Of a DNA stretch of 64,000 nt, positions 17,739 through 25,888 are shown one piece after another. Every line of letters starts with the position of its first letter. Within the stretch, counting starts at the first letter, position 1. The DNA comes from Candidatus Bathyarchaeota archaeon (GTDB lineage: Archaea > Thermoproteota > Bathyarchaeia > Bathyarchaeales > Bathycorpusculaceae), in contig JAOZHT010000001.1 in NCBI GenBank assembly GCA_026014735.1, positions 310,001 to 374,000 on the forward strand, in the 5' to 3' direction. The notes under the pieces were generated by a model, which saw only the letters and a list, made by a program, of their open reading frames with translations, did not search any database and was not told where the DNA came from. The position numbers were made by a program, and so were the translations under genes.

Positions 17739-18047
17739 TTGAAGTTGGCTAATGAACTGCGAGAAAATGAAAATAATGTGGAGCTTATTGATCGCTGGAA
17801 CTTTCTTATCCTTTGGAATCTAAAAGACGAACCATTACGGTTTACAGAGTTCAAACGGATTGAAGGAATTAGTACTAAAACTATCTCAAACCGTCTTAAG
17901 GTATTAGAGAGTTATAGATTAATAAATAGAGTAATTTATGCTGAGGTGCCTCAAAGAGTTGAATATTCATTAACAGAGAAAGGTAAAACTCTTATTCCAA
18001 TTATTGATGATTTCTTTAATTGGGGTAAAACCGTTTTAAGGAAATAG
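17739..18047 (+). CDS. HxlR-family winged-helix regulator
   Basis: A 102-residue protein from a TTG at 17739. It shows the HxlR pattern: WNFLILWNLKDEPLRFTEFKRIEGISTKTISNRL (helix-turn-helix), then ESYRLINRV and a wing ending PQRVEYSLTEKGKTL. The family usually starts with a Cys near the N-terminus for redox sensing; none is present here. It is preceded by a 236-base gap with no gene. It would bind DNA as a dimer and may control the defence island or its own gene. Confidence 0.8.
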   Translation: MKLANELRENENNVELIDRWNFLILWNLKDEPLRFTEFKRIEGISTKTISNRLKVLESYRLINRVIYAEVPQRVEYSLTEKGKTLIPIIDDFFNWGKTVLRK

Positions 18048-18188
18048 GAAACCCCTTGAATGTGTACTATTCACCCGAAAGTCTCACTTTAGTGCACAAC
18101 CCATCCGAACATCAAATCAGTGTTCCCCGTCGAAGCAACCGAACTAACGCTGAATCAAAAAAAAATTTGAACAGGTGCGCTTTAATCA

Positions 18189-18539
18189 TTAAGCCAATCG
18201 CACTTTTACTGAGCCATAGGAACGAGGATAAGTTAACCTGTCGGAACTGGGCTCGACCTTTGTGAGAACTAAAGCGTAGAGATACGGCTTGTCTCTCCAG
18301 CGTTGCTCAATAAAGTCGTTGGCTAAATGTTTGTTATTATACCGCTTCATTTGAAGAACGGTTTTTTTCTTAATCTCTGAAACCGTTGCATAACCCAAAA
18401 CCACTCCACCATATCCAAGTGCAATTCTGTCGCCTTCTTGAAAAAGTGGTTTGGTTCTAATCTCCCAAACTTTCAATCCATCTAAGATCAAGTTAAGGTA
18501 CTTCTTTTTAATAATCAAGCAATACTCAACGTTGCTCAC
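18189..18539 (-). CDS. ASCH-domain (PUA-like) protein
   Basis: A 116-residue protein covering a whole ASCH domain: the entry motif KYLNLILDGLKVWEIRTKP (conserved KxxE-like residues in GLKVWEIR), then GDRIALGYGGVVLGYATV and a C-terminal YALVLTKVEP strand. ASCH proteins bind RNA or cleave modified nucleosides and often appear in mobile elements. It stands alone on the minus strand after the HxlR gene. Possible roles are RNA-dependent regulation or handling of modified bases, which would fit the possible DNA-modification trio at 40474-42204. Confidence 0.75.
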   Translation of the reverse strand: MSNVEYCLIIKKKYLNLILDGLKVWEIRTKPLFQEGDRIALGYGGVVLGYATVSEIKKKTVLQMKRYNNKHLANDFIEQRWRDKPYLYALVLTKVEPSSDRLTYPRSYGSVKVRLA

Positions 18540-18672
18540 AGATTTTTCCCGATTGGAATCTAGCAGGTTATCCTTTTAGCATTTTCCATCCTGCGCTCGT
18601 TAAAAAGGGAGTGAATGCTTCCAATTTAACGCAATTTTAGCCCCCAAACTTCAAAAGAATATGTGTGGATGC

Positions 18673-18804
18673 TTACTGATTGTTTACTTTTCTAGTAACA
18701 GGATCACACCAGTTACAGTAGATGCTAATGTAGTAGCCAGACTTTACTTTAATTTCCAGCGGTATCGGCAGGTTACATATGCTACACTGCTGTGACGCCT
18801 TCAT
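18673..18804 (-). CDS. Zinc-ribbon microprotein
   Basis: Forty-three codons from ATG at 18804 to TAA at 18675-18673. The protein has CSIC near residue 7 and CNWC near residue 30, two knuckles of a small zinc ribbon separated by 19 residues of strand-like sequence (PLEIKVKSGYYISIYC). Small ribbons like this are common in archaeal viruses. Function unknown. Confidence 0.55.
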   Translation of the reverse strand: MKASQQCSICNLPIPLEIKVKSGYYISIYCNWCDPVTRKVNNQ

Positions 18805-18945
18805 GCAAGCGACCTTTTTAGGTTTAAAAGACTTATTACTACCTCTAAATTACACCGATAAATCCATTCCTAAGAAAAATTGTTTTTAGAACCACCTCTA
18901 CCATCCTAAAAGCTCACTGCTGAGGTGCTTTCAATAGGAGCATAT

Positions 18946-19092
18946 TTAATGACTTTGTGCTGCGGGCTTGTATCTCGCGTTAGGCTTAACGTACATAAGC
19001 CAGAAACCCGCACCCTGTGCTTCCAAAACATAGTTTGTCTCAGTTGCCTCTTGTAACGCTAAAACCATGTCAGCGTCCACTTTTAAGGTCAC
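18946..19092 (-). CDS. Small protein at the end of the tail operon
   Basis: Forty-eight residues from a GTG at 19092 whose first bases overlap the TGA of the tail-tip gene (GTGA, translational coupling). Sequence starts VTLKVDADMVLALQEATETNY and ends GAGFWLMYVKPNARYKPAAQSH. No family recognised. Being the last gene of the coupled tail operon, it may be a small tail-tip or lysis-linked protein. Confidence 0.5.
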   Translation of the reverse strand: MTLKVDADMVLALQEATETNYVLEAQGAGFWLMYVKPNARYKPAAQSH

Positions 19093-20675
19093 CGTCTTGT
19101 CTTTAGGGCATCAGTCCTAGCTCTCAAAGCATAAATCCAGTCGGCCATCAACTGTTTCTGATAGCCAAGATTGAGACTAATGTCCAGAGTGTTGTTTTCT
19201 GCCAGAACATGATATTCCACACTTTTGACTAGGAAGCTCACCGAGGATATGTTTTCGTTTGGCAGAGTTACCGCAATCATATCGCCGGGCAAAATGGGTG
19301 TAGTACCGTAATCAATCAGGGTGCTTTTTAGGACCAAGGAAGTTTTGATTTGTTTCTTGTAGGCCAGAATGGATTTGGCTCTAAGCATACATTCATTGTC
19401 GCTGTAGAGGTCCTCTACGATATCAACGTACTGGCGCTCGCCATAACGGGAAATACTGGCGGCGTCCTGTTGTATGTTGCTGTAGCGACCTTTGCCAAAA
19501 TAGAGGTTACCGTACCAGATGTTGCCTGCAGTACCGGGTGTTGTGACGGCGCTGTAAATGTAGAAGGTTTTAACCTGCGTCCAGTCAAAGGAAAGGGGAA
19601 TGTTCCAGTTCTCAGAGCTATCGCCCACGGCTATCTCGTAGGGCGTCCATTCGTTCTCGCCGACGTTACTGAGGGTTTGGCTTGCGGTAGCTCCCCAAGC
19701 GTCATAGATTACGATACGTGTGCCGTCGCTTTTCATGTTGGCGTCACGGAATAGGGCAAGAATCAGCGCAGGGTACAGGTCTGTGTTTACTGGCGTGATA
19801 AAAGTGAAGATTGTTACGGCTTCCAGATTCGCGCCTGAGTTATTTTTGACACTGGAGGTTGCGGTGCCGTATTTCTTGGTTGCATCGAGGCTAAGTGTTC
19901 CATAGAAGCCCGTCCAAGTGCCACTGGTAGGAGTGAGACTTTCAACCGTTTCATCAGCATCTATAGGTGTACTTTTAGTAGCAGCTCCATAAATGGTAAC
20001 TTTGTTTCTAACCGAGAGAATATCCGATTCCGTCTCTGCCTCTTCAATACGGTCAATTAGGCTTACAGAGCTTGTCTTAGCACCTCTATGGAAAAATTCA
20101 AAGCGCCCATCTGGAGCAACCCTAAAATCGTAACCGATAGCACCCGCTTTGTCACTGTCCTGAGCAATTTGCTTGAGAATGTCCCAAGCCTGCTTATTCT
20201 CATAATCCAAGCGGGTAAAGGTTGTGTCCGTGCTTTCAACCAAATCAGCGCCATTTCTTATATGGGGAAGCCCTGAATGATAGTCAAGAATATGCTTGAC
20301 AATGTCTTCGCCCTTCATGAGAGCATAGCCTTCGGTGACGTACTCACGGAATAACCGCTCGCCCCAGTCACGTCCAGAAACAGTAACATAGTGCTCTATG
20401 GGGTTTGACTGGAACTTCATGTTCTCGTTTCGTGTGGTGATAAGTTGAGGGCAATTGGCGCCTCGACCCATTAGGATATAACCGTCTTCGCCGAGGGCAA
20501 TCGGAGAGCCATTGGGGCTGTATTTGCCGTTCCAGTTTTGGAGTCTATAGGCAAAGCTGCTGACTTCGTCGGTTCCACCTAAGTGCACAGTTAATTCCTG
20601 GATATCGGCTTGGTTTATTGGACCGCCTGTTGCACCAGAATAGAGAGTTATAGAGGGAGGCGCAGGTGAACTCAA
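19089..20675 (-). CDS. Tail-tip hub protein with inserted beta-sandwich
   Basis: A 528-residue protein. Residues 1-200 and the last 110 residues follow the pattern of tail hub / late-control D-like proteins (RDWGERLFREYVTEGYALMKGEDIVKHI, then DLYSDNECMLRAKSIL ... ILPGDMIAVTLP ... VKSVEYHVLAENNTLDISLNLG). Between them about 240-390 is a Thr/Ser/Trp-rich beta region (SGTWTGFYGTLSLD ... FDWTQVKTFYIY) like a carbohydrate-binding sandwich. It is the only large gene after the tape measure, so it probably serves both as hub and receptor-binding protein. Overlaps the tape-measure gene by four bases. Confidence 0.65.
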   Translation of the reverse strand: MSSPAPPSITLYSGATGGPINQADIQELTVHLGGTDEVSSFAYRLQNWNGKYSPNGSPIALGEDGYILMGRGANCPQLITTRNENMKFQSNPIEHYVTVSGRDWGERLFREYVTEGYALMKGEDIVKHILDYHSGLPHIRNGADLVESTDTTFTRLDYENKQAWDILKQIAQDSDKAGAIGYDFRVAPDGRFEFFHRGAKTSSVSLIDRIEEAETESDILSVRNKVTIYGAATKSTPIDADETVESLTPTSGTWTGFYGTLSLDATKKYGTATSSVKNNSGANLEAVTIFTFITPVNTDLYPALILALFRDANMKSDGTRIVIYDAWGATASQTLSNVGENEWTPYEIAVGDSSENWNIPLSFDWTQVKTFYIYSAVTTPGTAGNIWYGNLYFGKGRYSNIQQDAASISRYGERQYVDIVEDLYSDNECMLRAKSILAYKKQIKTSLVLKSTLIDYGTTPILPGDMIAVTLPNENISSVSFLVKSVEYHVLAENNTLDISLNLGYQKQLMADWIYALRARTDALKTRR

Positions 20676-21442
20676 GTATCTTCGACTCCTTGACGATAAA
20701 TTGCCATATCGCCAGACCTCACGATACCTCGTGTAACAGTTGGGGTTTGACTAGCTGCAGAGTTATAGGAGTTAACGCTGTCAGTTGCCTTGTTCATCTG
20801 CGAGGCAAAGTAGGCCATGGCAGCCGCGGCGGCGATGATTACGCCGATACCCACGCCTGTTAGAGCTAAAAACGTAGCTTGGCTGATGTTTAGGGCATTC
20901 TGAATTGCAGTTGCAACACCAGTAATGGCGGATTTAACGCCGAGGGCTGCACCTGAAGCGGTTACGGCACCAGCGGTTGCCGTCTCGGTTGTGCCTTCAA
21001 CAGCAACAGCAGCCGCGTGCCCCGTTGACATAACCGTCATAAAATTAATCATTTTAGCGCAGCTAGAGCCTATTTGAACCATCAATAGGACAGTGCGAAT
21101 ATACTTGCTTGTCTGTGAGTCAACCACGCCGAAATCTTGAGCTAAACTCGTAAGTTGACTACCTATGAGGGCAGTTTCCCTTATGCCGCCCGCTACTTTG
21201 GTAAGGCTAACAGTTGTTGCCTCTGCCTCGCTCTGCATGGTGTTGAAACTGGAACTTGCACTGCGAACGTTACCGCCCATCTCTGAGGCTGCGAAACCAA
21301 CTTGGTTAAAACTCATCGATACGCCCGTGGAGGTTGCCCTGATATTCTCGCCCATGCTGGCGGCGTCTGTACTGATGTTTTCAAAAGTTGGCGATGCTTC
21401 GTTAACCATGCGGACGGTGCCAGTTATTTCGCCTAGACTCAT
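20672..21442 (-). CDS. Short tape-measure-like protein
   Basis: A 256-residue protein, Ala/Ser/Thr/Met-rich, with helical heptad-like regions up to residue 130 and a strongly hydrophobic stretch at about 185-215 (FLALTGVGIGVIIAAAAAMAYF), the build of tape measure proteins. It lies between the HK97-gp10-like gene and the tail-tip gene, the expected place. At roughly 1.5 angstrom per residue it would give a tail of only about 40 nm, so the virus probably has a very short non-contractile tail. Start and stop each overlap the neighbours by a few bases. Confidence 0.65.
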   Translation of the reverse strand: MSLGEITGTVRMVNEASPTFENISTDAASMGENIRATSTGVSMSFNQVGFAASEMGGNVRSASSSFNTMQSEAEATTVSLTKVAGGIRETALIGSQLTSLAQDFGVVDSQTSKYIRTVLLMVQIGSSCAKMINFMTVMSTGHAAAVAVEGTTETATAGAVTASGAALGVKSAITGVATAIQNALNISQATFLALTGVGIGVIIAAAAAMAYFASQMNKATDSVNSYNSAASQTPTVTRGIVRSGDMAIYRQGVEDT

Positions 21443-21813
21443 TAAGCGACCTCCTCAACGGACCGCTGGATCGCTTCGCTGATGAAGGCGGGAAGTTGCG
21501 GCAGAACCTCTTGTAGGGATCGGGTCAAGAAAAGGTGCGGCTGAATGCGGCTAGTGCCCAACTCCTGAAAAGCAGCATAAGACGCGGAAGCGCAAAGCTC
21601 GATTTGCCATTGCTGCGCCTTAGCGTAAATAGTGCTCTGCAGGTACCCCGTCCGAACGGGCACTAACTGCCGAGCACGTAGGACCATGGCGTTTGCCGCC
21701 TGCACGAGAGCATCTTGAACGGCGTCCTGTATGGCCTGGTCTACCTTTTGGATTCTATCCCTGAAATCTTGGTCGTTAATCTCTAAGGTAAACTCAATGC
21801 TCACCTGCTGCAC
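21442..21813 (-). CDS. HK97 gp10-like tail completion protein
   Basis: A 123-residue protein with the gp10 pattern: a helix (DQAIQDAVQDALVQAANAMVLRA), then QLVPVRTGYLQSTI, a strand pair ending YAAFQELGTSRIQPHLFL. The motif VRTGYLQSS/T-x-n-YA-x-x-x-E-x-GT is typical. In HK97 the gene sits before the tail tube; here it lies after the chaperones and before the tape measure, an unusual order. Likely takes part in head-tail joining or tail tube completion. Confidence 0.75.
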   Translation of the reverse strand: MQQVSIEFTLEINDQDFRDRIQKVDQAIQDAVQDALVQAANAMVLRARQLVPVRTGYLQSTIYAKAQQWQIELCASASYAAFQELGTSRIQPHLFLTRSLQEVLPQLPAFISEAIQRSVEEVA

Positions 21814-21819
21814 CTCATT

Positions 21820-22346
21820 TTAGTGGGTTTGCCGCTTGGCTTTGTCCAACTCTTCTTTTGCCTGTCTGTCCACTTCGCCGAGGATGACAAGGAACTCCTG
21901 CAAGACTTTGGCTGGCTGCTGGGCGAGTTGACGAGGAGTCCAACCGAACTCTTTGCAAAACCGAAAAGAAGTGATTGAAGGATGCGGCTTGCCACGTCTC
22001 ATCGCCCTTAGGAGTTTTTTGTTTCCTCAAGCGAGACTACGTTAAGCTTGTTTACGGCTTTGCTTAGCAGTTCTCCGAGTGCAATGGGTATGCCGTCGTC
22101 GGCTTCACTTAGGAGTTTTGCGAGAGTCAATGGGTTGGTTTGGGGTTGTTCTTTGAGGCTTGCCCAGATGGTTTCCGCTTGAATGGCTATGAAATCGCTG
22201 TTCACTACCTGCCCAGTCACTGGATGGTACTTTGTGTGTTTTTGGATGATGCGGCTGCGCTTTGCCCAAGATAGCTCGCTGAAGATGTATTTTCCGGCGA
22301 ATTCTTGGCCGTATTCTTTACCTACTTCTAACGATTCGGTTTTCAC
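21820..22346 (-). CDS. Tail assembly chaperone GT fusion (made by -1 frameshift)
   Basis: The zero-frame chaperone (22008-22346) ends shortly after the slippery heptamer at 22020-22014. A -1 slip there leads into an open frame that runs LLRAMRRGKPHPS, then FCKEFGWTPRQLAQQPAKVL and ends KRQTH at 21820. The extension is helical and has the FGWTP motif usual for the T part of tail chaperones in many siphoviruses, whereas the overlapping frame starting at 22030 has no protein-like order. Fusion length about 175 residues. As in lambda G/GT, the rarer fusion would bind the tape measure and recruit tube protein. Only the frameshift makes this frame expressible with the N-terminal part. Confidence 0.75.
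22008..22346 (-). CDS. Tail assembly chaperone G
   Basis: About 112 residues from a GTG at 22346, six bases after a strong GAGGTG ribosome-binding site; a GTG at 22355 is overlapped by that site and so less likely. The open frame extends upstream into the tail tube gene but that part is a shadow. The protein contains YGQEFAGKYIFSELSWAKRSRI and a helical C-terminus, like lambda-G-type chaperones that hold the tape measure in solution. It follows the tail tube gene by 16 bases. Confidence 0.7.
   Translation of the reverse strand: MKTESLEVGKEYGQEFAGKYIFSELSWAKRSRIIQKHTKYHPVTGQVVNSDFIAIQAETIWASLKEQPQTNPLTLAKLLSEADDGIPIALGELLSKAVNKLNVVSLEETKNS
22014..22020 (-). other. Programmed -1 frameshift site A AAA AAC
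   Basis: On the minus strand the codons ACA AAA AAC TCC TAA contain the heptamer A AAA AAC in the exact X XXY YYZ register, two codons before the stop of the G frame. Slipping back one base enters the T frame directly. No clear downstream pseudoknot was identified by eye. Confidence 0.75.
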
Positions 22347-22362
22347 GTTTTTCACCTCAGTT

Positions 22363-23226
22363 TCAGCTAATGATGATGTCACGAGCGGTAAATGACGCCT
22401 TGAGGCTGACAAGGTCCTCAATTTTTGTGGGGATACTGGCTTTGTCCCATTTGCAGTTTTTGAAAAGGGCGCTGTTACTACCGCCAAGCCCAAATTTTAG
22501 ACTAAATTCAGCGTCGTTTACTATATCGGTGTATTCTTGGATGCTCTCAAACTCAAAGACTAACTCGCCCGATAATCCACGTTGCTTTTCTTGAAGGTAC
22601 TTCAACAAATAGCCGGTGGCGTTGATGACGGGGAGGCGTTTGAGGTTGTTTTCGATGGTAAACTTCCAGTCAGTCACGCGGTCGATAGCAACAAGGCTGG
22701 AACCATCAGCTGCTCCTTTCTGCACGTAGCTATCATACCATGGAACTGCGCTTGCATAGTCAGCGTAAGTTGCACCCGTGATTTTAGCAGTGCCAGTTGA
22801 GACGTTTTGCCCGATTAAGTCAGCCGTAGCTTTAATGACATCCTCGATTGAGCATTCAACGGTTACTTTGTCCATCCTGCAGCCAGTATGTAACAGTTCA
22901 ATGACGTTGGTTGGGGCGGAGAAAACGCCTTTGTAATAGAGAACTTCGATGCTGGCGGAGTTCAGCGAGGTAATCAACTGCAAAAAGCTAATGGGGGCAT
23001 CGCTTGGAAGAGCATAGGAAACTTTCAGCCCGACTTTTCGTAAGCCTTTGCGTAGTGTAGCGGGGTCTCGTGAACCCACGCCGCGAATAGCCATCAGTCC
23101 AGGGTCTAGGGATGGCTCAATGTTATCTGCCGTAGCTAGACCCAGCATTGTGGGATTGGACGGAGTGGTTCCGTATGTTGCCTCTTGGACGTAGTAGAGT
23201 TTTGATTCGTGCGCTCCATACGACAT
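22363..23226 (-). CDS. Tail tube protein
   Basis: A 287-residue protein. The start SYGAHESKLYYVQEATYGTTPSNP is typical of tail tube proteins of siphoviruses and archaeal tailed viruses (a beta-strand, then GTTP), followed by beta-rich sequence with TLRKGLRKVGLKVSY and a C-terminal RDIIIS strand. It stands between the tail terminator and the chaperones, as expected. Copies of it would stack in hexamers to form the tail tube. Confidence 0.75.
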   Translation of the reverse strand: MSYGAHESKLYYVQEATYGTTPSNPTMLGLATADNIEPSLDPGLMAIRGVGSRDPATLRKGLRKVGLKVSYALPSDAPISFLQLITSLNSASIEVLYYKGVFSAPTNVIELLHTGCRMDKVTVECSIEDVIKATADLIGQNVSTGTAKITGATYADYASAVPWYDSYVQKGAADGSSLVAIDRVTDWKFTIENNLKRLPVINATGYLLKYLQEKQRGLSGELVFEFESIQEYTDIVNDAEFSLKFGLGGSNSALFKNCKWDKASIPTKIEDLVSLKASFTARDIIIS

Positions 23227-23244
23227 TTTTTACATTTCTCCTGT

Positions 23245-23703
23245 TTAAGTGACTGTGACATACTCGAAAACCCAAGTTTTCAAGGTAAACTCGGTTCGCC
23301 AAACAAACGGCTTCACATCCACGATGTCGGCGTCTCGGAAAGAAACAATATCGACATAGGCTATGTCGGGAACCTTGGTTCTGTTTTCTCGTATAACTCG
23401 GTTGATTTCTAAACGCATTTTTTGGCGAATGCTCTGCCCCGACTCCGCGCCGCCCTTCTCAGTTACCCAAACGTTAACCTTGGGCGAACCTACGATAAGC
23501 CGTTGAGACGCCGAAAGCCCCAACTTACGATCTACAACGCTGCCTAAGCCGACGGTAACCTGTGCATCGTAGGTTTTGAGGAGTTCTCGATCAAACCACT
23601 CGCGACTCACCGAGACTTTACCTAAGGACTCATCGTCCTTCACTAGCCGAATATTAGTCTGCAGAAAAGAAACCAGTGCCGCAACAAGATCCACGCTGCT
23701 CAT
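23245..23703 (-). CDS. Tail terminator-like protein
   Basis: A 152-residue protein: N-terminal helix (VDLVAALVSFLQTNI), strands with VSREWFDRELLKTYDAQVTVG, a helix QSIRQKMRLEINRVIRENR, and a closing strand WRTEFTLKTWVFEY. This alpha/beta order and the place just before the tail tube gene match tail completion/terminator proteins (lambda gpU-like). It overlaps the upstream gene by four bases (ATGA). Identification rests on fold-like pattern and position. Confidence 0.6.
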   Translation of the reverse strand: MSSVDLVAALVSFLQTNIRLVKDDESLGKVSVSREWFDRELLKTYDAQVTVGLGSVVDRKLGLSASQRLIVGSPKVNVWVTEKGGAESGQSIRQKMRLEINRVIRENRTKVPDIAYVDIVSFRDADIVDVKPFVWRTEFTLKTWVFEYVTVT

Positions 23704-25283
23704 GTGTTAAGAAGCCTCCTGCAGACGCTCTTGAAATATTCAGGGTCGCCATTAACGGCGAAAGGCTGGGCTGTCTGTACTTCATAATCAAAGCCAGCCC
23801 GCCGAACCTTGTCATGCATGCGGAAAGGTGCGAGGCTATAAACGGTGATGTAATCCTGCATTGTGTAGCTGACCTCAAAAATAAGTTCCCCCGCAGGGCC
23901 ATTAGCAACGACAGCTTTGACCGTTAAAACATCGCCGTAACTGGCGTTATTGCCGATAGCCTGCAAAGGATAAATTGATAGGTTCTCACCTTTGCTCGCC
24001 AAGATTCGGGTAAAAGGTGAAGCGGGGTAGGCGTAGTTTAAGAAGAGCTGAGCAAGCCAACTGACATTCGCCATCGCTTTGGCAGGCGTAATGGATGAGT
24101 AATCCGTGAAAAGCGTTCCCCAATTCATAAACTCGGTCTGATACTTTTCGGCGATTAAGGCGCTAAAGTATAAGCTGGGTTTATCATGGGCTGTTCGAAT
24201 TCGCCAAAGAATGCCGCTTGTGATGACGTCATAGTAGGAACAGGCGGGATAACGGTTTTTGACGTCAATATAGCCCGGCCAACAGATAGCTGGATTATAG
24301 GCGGGGTATTCAGCGGGGGCTCTGATGCCTTGAAGGTTGCTGTAAACGTTTTTGCAAGTGTTGCTCCAACCCTCGTAAACATAGAGTCCAAGCAGGGCAA
24401 AGCCTAGCGAGTCATCGTAGATTTCGTTCTCGTTTAAACCGACGCGGTGCCATTCGCCGTCTGCTGGCTCAAAGTAAAGCCAAAGATTCTCCATGCCCTC
24501 CCGAAGGAAGGCGATGGCTTTGTCTGCAATTGCCCGGTACTGCGAGGCGTTTTGGGCGTCGATGTCGGCGAGATTTTTGAGCCCTACTAAGCAATAGAGA
24601 TTTTCGACGTCTAGCTCCAAAAGCCAGTTATCATCTATCGTTACTGCCCTGGCAAAGCCGCCGTAAGTCTGTTGGTTTTGGACTGTTTTGAGAAAAGATC
24701 CTCCGCATAGCTTCGCGGCGTCCAAATAGTCGCTATGGCCTGTAAGTTGATATGCTTCGAGGAGAGCGAGGATGCATCTGCTCGCGTCAATACTCCAATA
24801 TTGTGGGCTGCCTTCAGCGCTTGCAAATCCGCCATAGGCTTTCTTAGCTGAATTGCTGCATTGCTGAGTTAAAATCCAGTCTGCTAACTCTACGATTTTG
24901 GCGAGGATTGCACTTTGCTGACCCGCGAATTGAGCGGCAGTGTAGGCTTGGGCTAAGAAGTCGATAGCGAAAGAAGCGGACATGACGCCTCGCCCGTAAG
25001 CGGGTTCAGGACTCTCCACTTTTCCAGCGTTGGCAGCATAGTAGGTTCTCTGCAGGTTGCTTTGCATAGTTACGACGTTACCCAAAACTGAGGCCACAGT
25101 GTTCCATTCGCTACCACCTGAGTCGCTAATCTGCACGGGGTAACCAGCCTCAAACTTCGAACTATCCGCCACCATGACGTTCTTTTGCCCAGCCACAGCA
25201 CTAACCAAAGCAGTAGGCACAACGTAAACAAACGGCGCATAGTGCATCACAAACTGAAAATAGGCATCAGGCACAGTGCCCAT
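23700..25283 (-). CDS. Head-closure-position protein carrying an alpha/alpha-toroid domain
   Basis: A 527-residue protein where a head-closure protein of about 100 residues is expected. Residues 1-75 are beta (VAGQKNVMVADSSKFEAGYP). Residues about 80-400 look like an alpha/alpha toroid of the glycoside hydrolase/lyase kind: repeated helix pairs such as SIDASRCILALLEAYQLTG, DAAKLCGGSFLKTV, IYDDSLGFALLGLYVYEGW with many Trp, Tyr, Asp. The last 100 residues are beta and end in HDKVRRAGFDYEVQT...KSVCRRL, resembling SPP1 gp16-like stoppers. It may seal the head and bind or cut surface glycan. The enzyme role is inference. Confidence 0.6.
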   Translation of the reverse strand: MGTVPDAYFQFVMHYAPFVYVVPTALVSAVAGQKNVMVADSSKFEAGYPVQISDSGGSEWNTVASVLGNVVTMQSNLQRTYYAANAGKVESPEPAYGRGVMSASFAIDFLAQAYTAAQFAGQQSAILAKIVELADWILTQQCSNSAKKAYGGFASAEGSPQYWSIDASRCILALLEAYQLTGHSDYLDAAKLCGGSFLKTVQNQQTYGGFARAVTIDDNWLLELDVENLYCLVGLKNLADIDAQNASQYRAIADKAIAFLREGMENLWLYFEPADGEWHRVGLNENEIYDDSLGFALLGLYVYEGWSNTCKNVYSNLQGIRAPAEYPAYNPAICWPGYIDVKNRYPACSYYDVITSGILWRIRTAHDKPSLYFSALIAEKYQTEFMNWGTLFTDYSSITPAKAMANVSWLAQLFLNYAYPASPFTRILASKGENLSIYPLQAIGNNASYGDVLTVKAVVANGPAGELIFEVSYTMQDYITVYSLAPFRMHDKVRRAGFDYEVQTAQPFAVNGDPEYFKSVCRRLLNT

Positions 25284-25285
25284 GG

Positions 25286-25639
25286 CTAAGCCACCCCAAC
25301 ATAGGGCGTCTTGAGTTTGTCTAGCAGACGGGAAAACTCGCCTTGAAGCACATCTAAGCTGGGCGTATTAGAAGACTGAGTAACATTAAGGTCGCCCACT
25401 TGAAAGTTTAACCCCACAGCCGACCCGCCAGATAAGAAACAGACGCCATAAATGGCCGCCAAGAGTGTAATGGCTTCTTTTTGTGCGTCACTGCAGTTTG
25501 AGGAGTCAATAGTTGTCGAGGTTTCAAGCCCTAAAGTCAAAGCTGCACGCTTAATCATCTTCTGGATTTTAGCATCTGGAATATCAGAATCGCCAACATT
25601 GAGAGCATCCCAGACGTCCGCAACCGACACGGCAGCCAA
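25286..25639 (-). CDS. Head-tail connector (gp6-like adaptor)
   Basis: A 117-residue mostly helical protein: VADVWDALNVGDSDIPDAKIQKMIKRAALTL, then a helix AQKEAITLLAAIYGVCFL and a C-terminal EFSRLLDKLK. This is the usual form of the gp6/gp15-like adaptor that forms a ring under the portal. It lies two bases before the toroid-bearing gene. The portal, normally its direct neighbour, is separated from it by the 3.6-kb cargo insert 25682-29148. Confidence 0.7.
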   Translation of the reverse strand: MAAVSVADVWDALNVGDSDIPDAKIQKMIKRAALTLGLETSTTIDSSNCSDAQKEAITLLAAIYGVCFLSGGSAVGLNFQVGDLNVTQSSNTPSLDVLQGEFSRLLDKLKTPYVGVA

Positions 25640-25681
25640 AGCAAACTAAACCTCAAACCATAGTGAGTTTGAAGTTACGGA

Positions 25682-25888
25682 ATGAACTGCATAAAAGACT
25701 TAACATATAGCCAGTTTCAGAAGTTCTTACTTCTAAGGCGGATACGTAACAAAGCCTCGCCTGCCTTAGCTATGTATGAACCCTTGAAGTACATAGAGGC
25801 CACCACAAACATACAGTTTACCGAAAAAAATATTGCCACGTATCAACATCTTGGAATAACACTCTTGGGACCACTATGGAAAGGCTAA
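25682..25888 (+). CDS. Possible small gene ahead of the HEPN-like gene
   Basis: Sixty-eight codons whose end overlaps the start of the HEPN-like gene by 13 bases. The sequence (LTYSQFQKFLLLRRIRNKAS ... TYQHLGITLLGPLWKG) has no recognised motif. The coupling and its plus-strand position in the cargo insert suggest it could be an antitoxin or leader; it may equally be chance. Confidence 0.35.
   Translation: MNCIKDLTYSQFQKFLLLRRIRNKASPALAMYEPLKYIEATTNIQFTEKNIATYQHLGITLLGPLWKG

Noticed and set aside
21815-22030. Independent 71-codon gene at the end of the chaperone region
   Set aside because: Its frame gives a Ser/Arg-rich string without structure; the frame entered by the -1 slip has a family-like motif in the same DNA.
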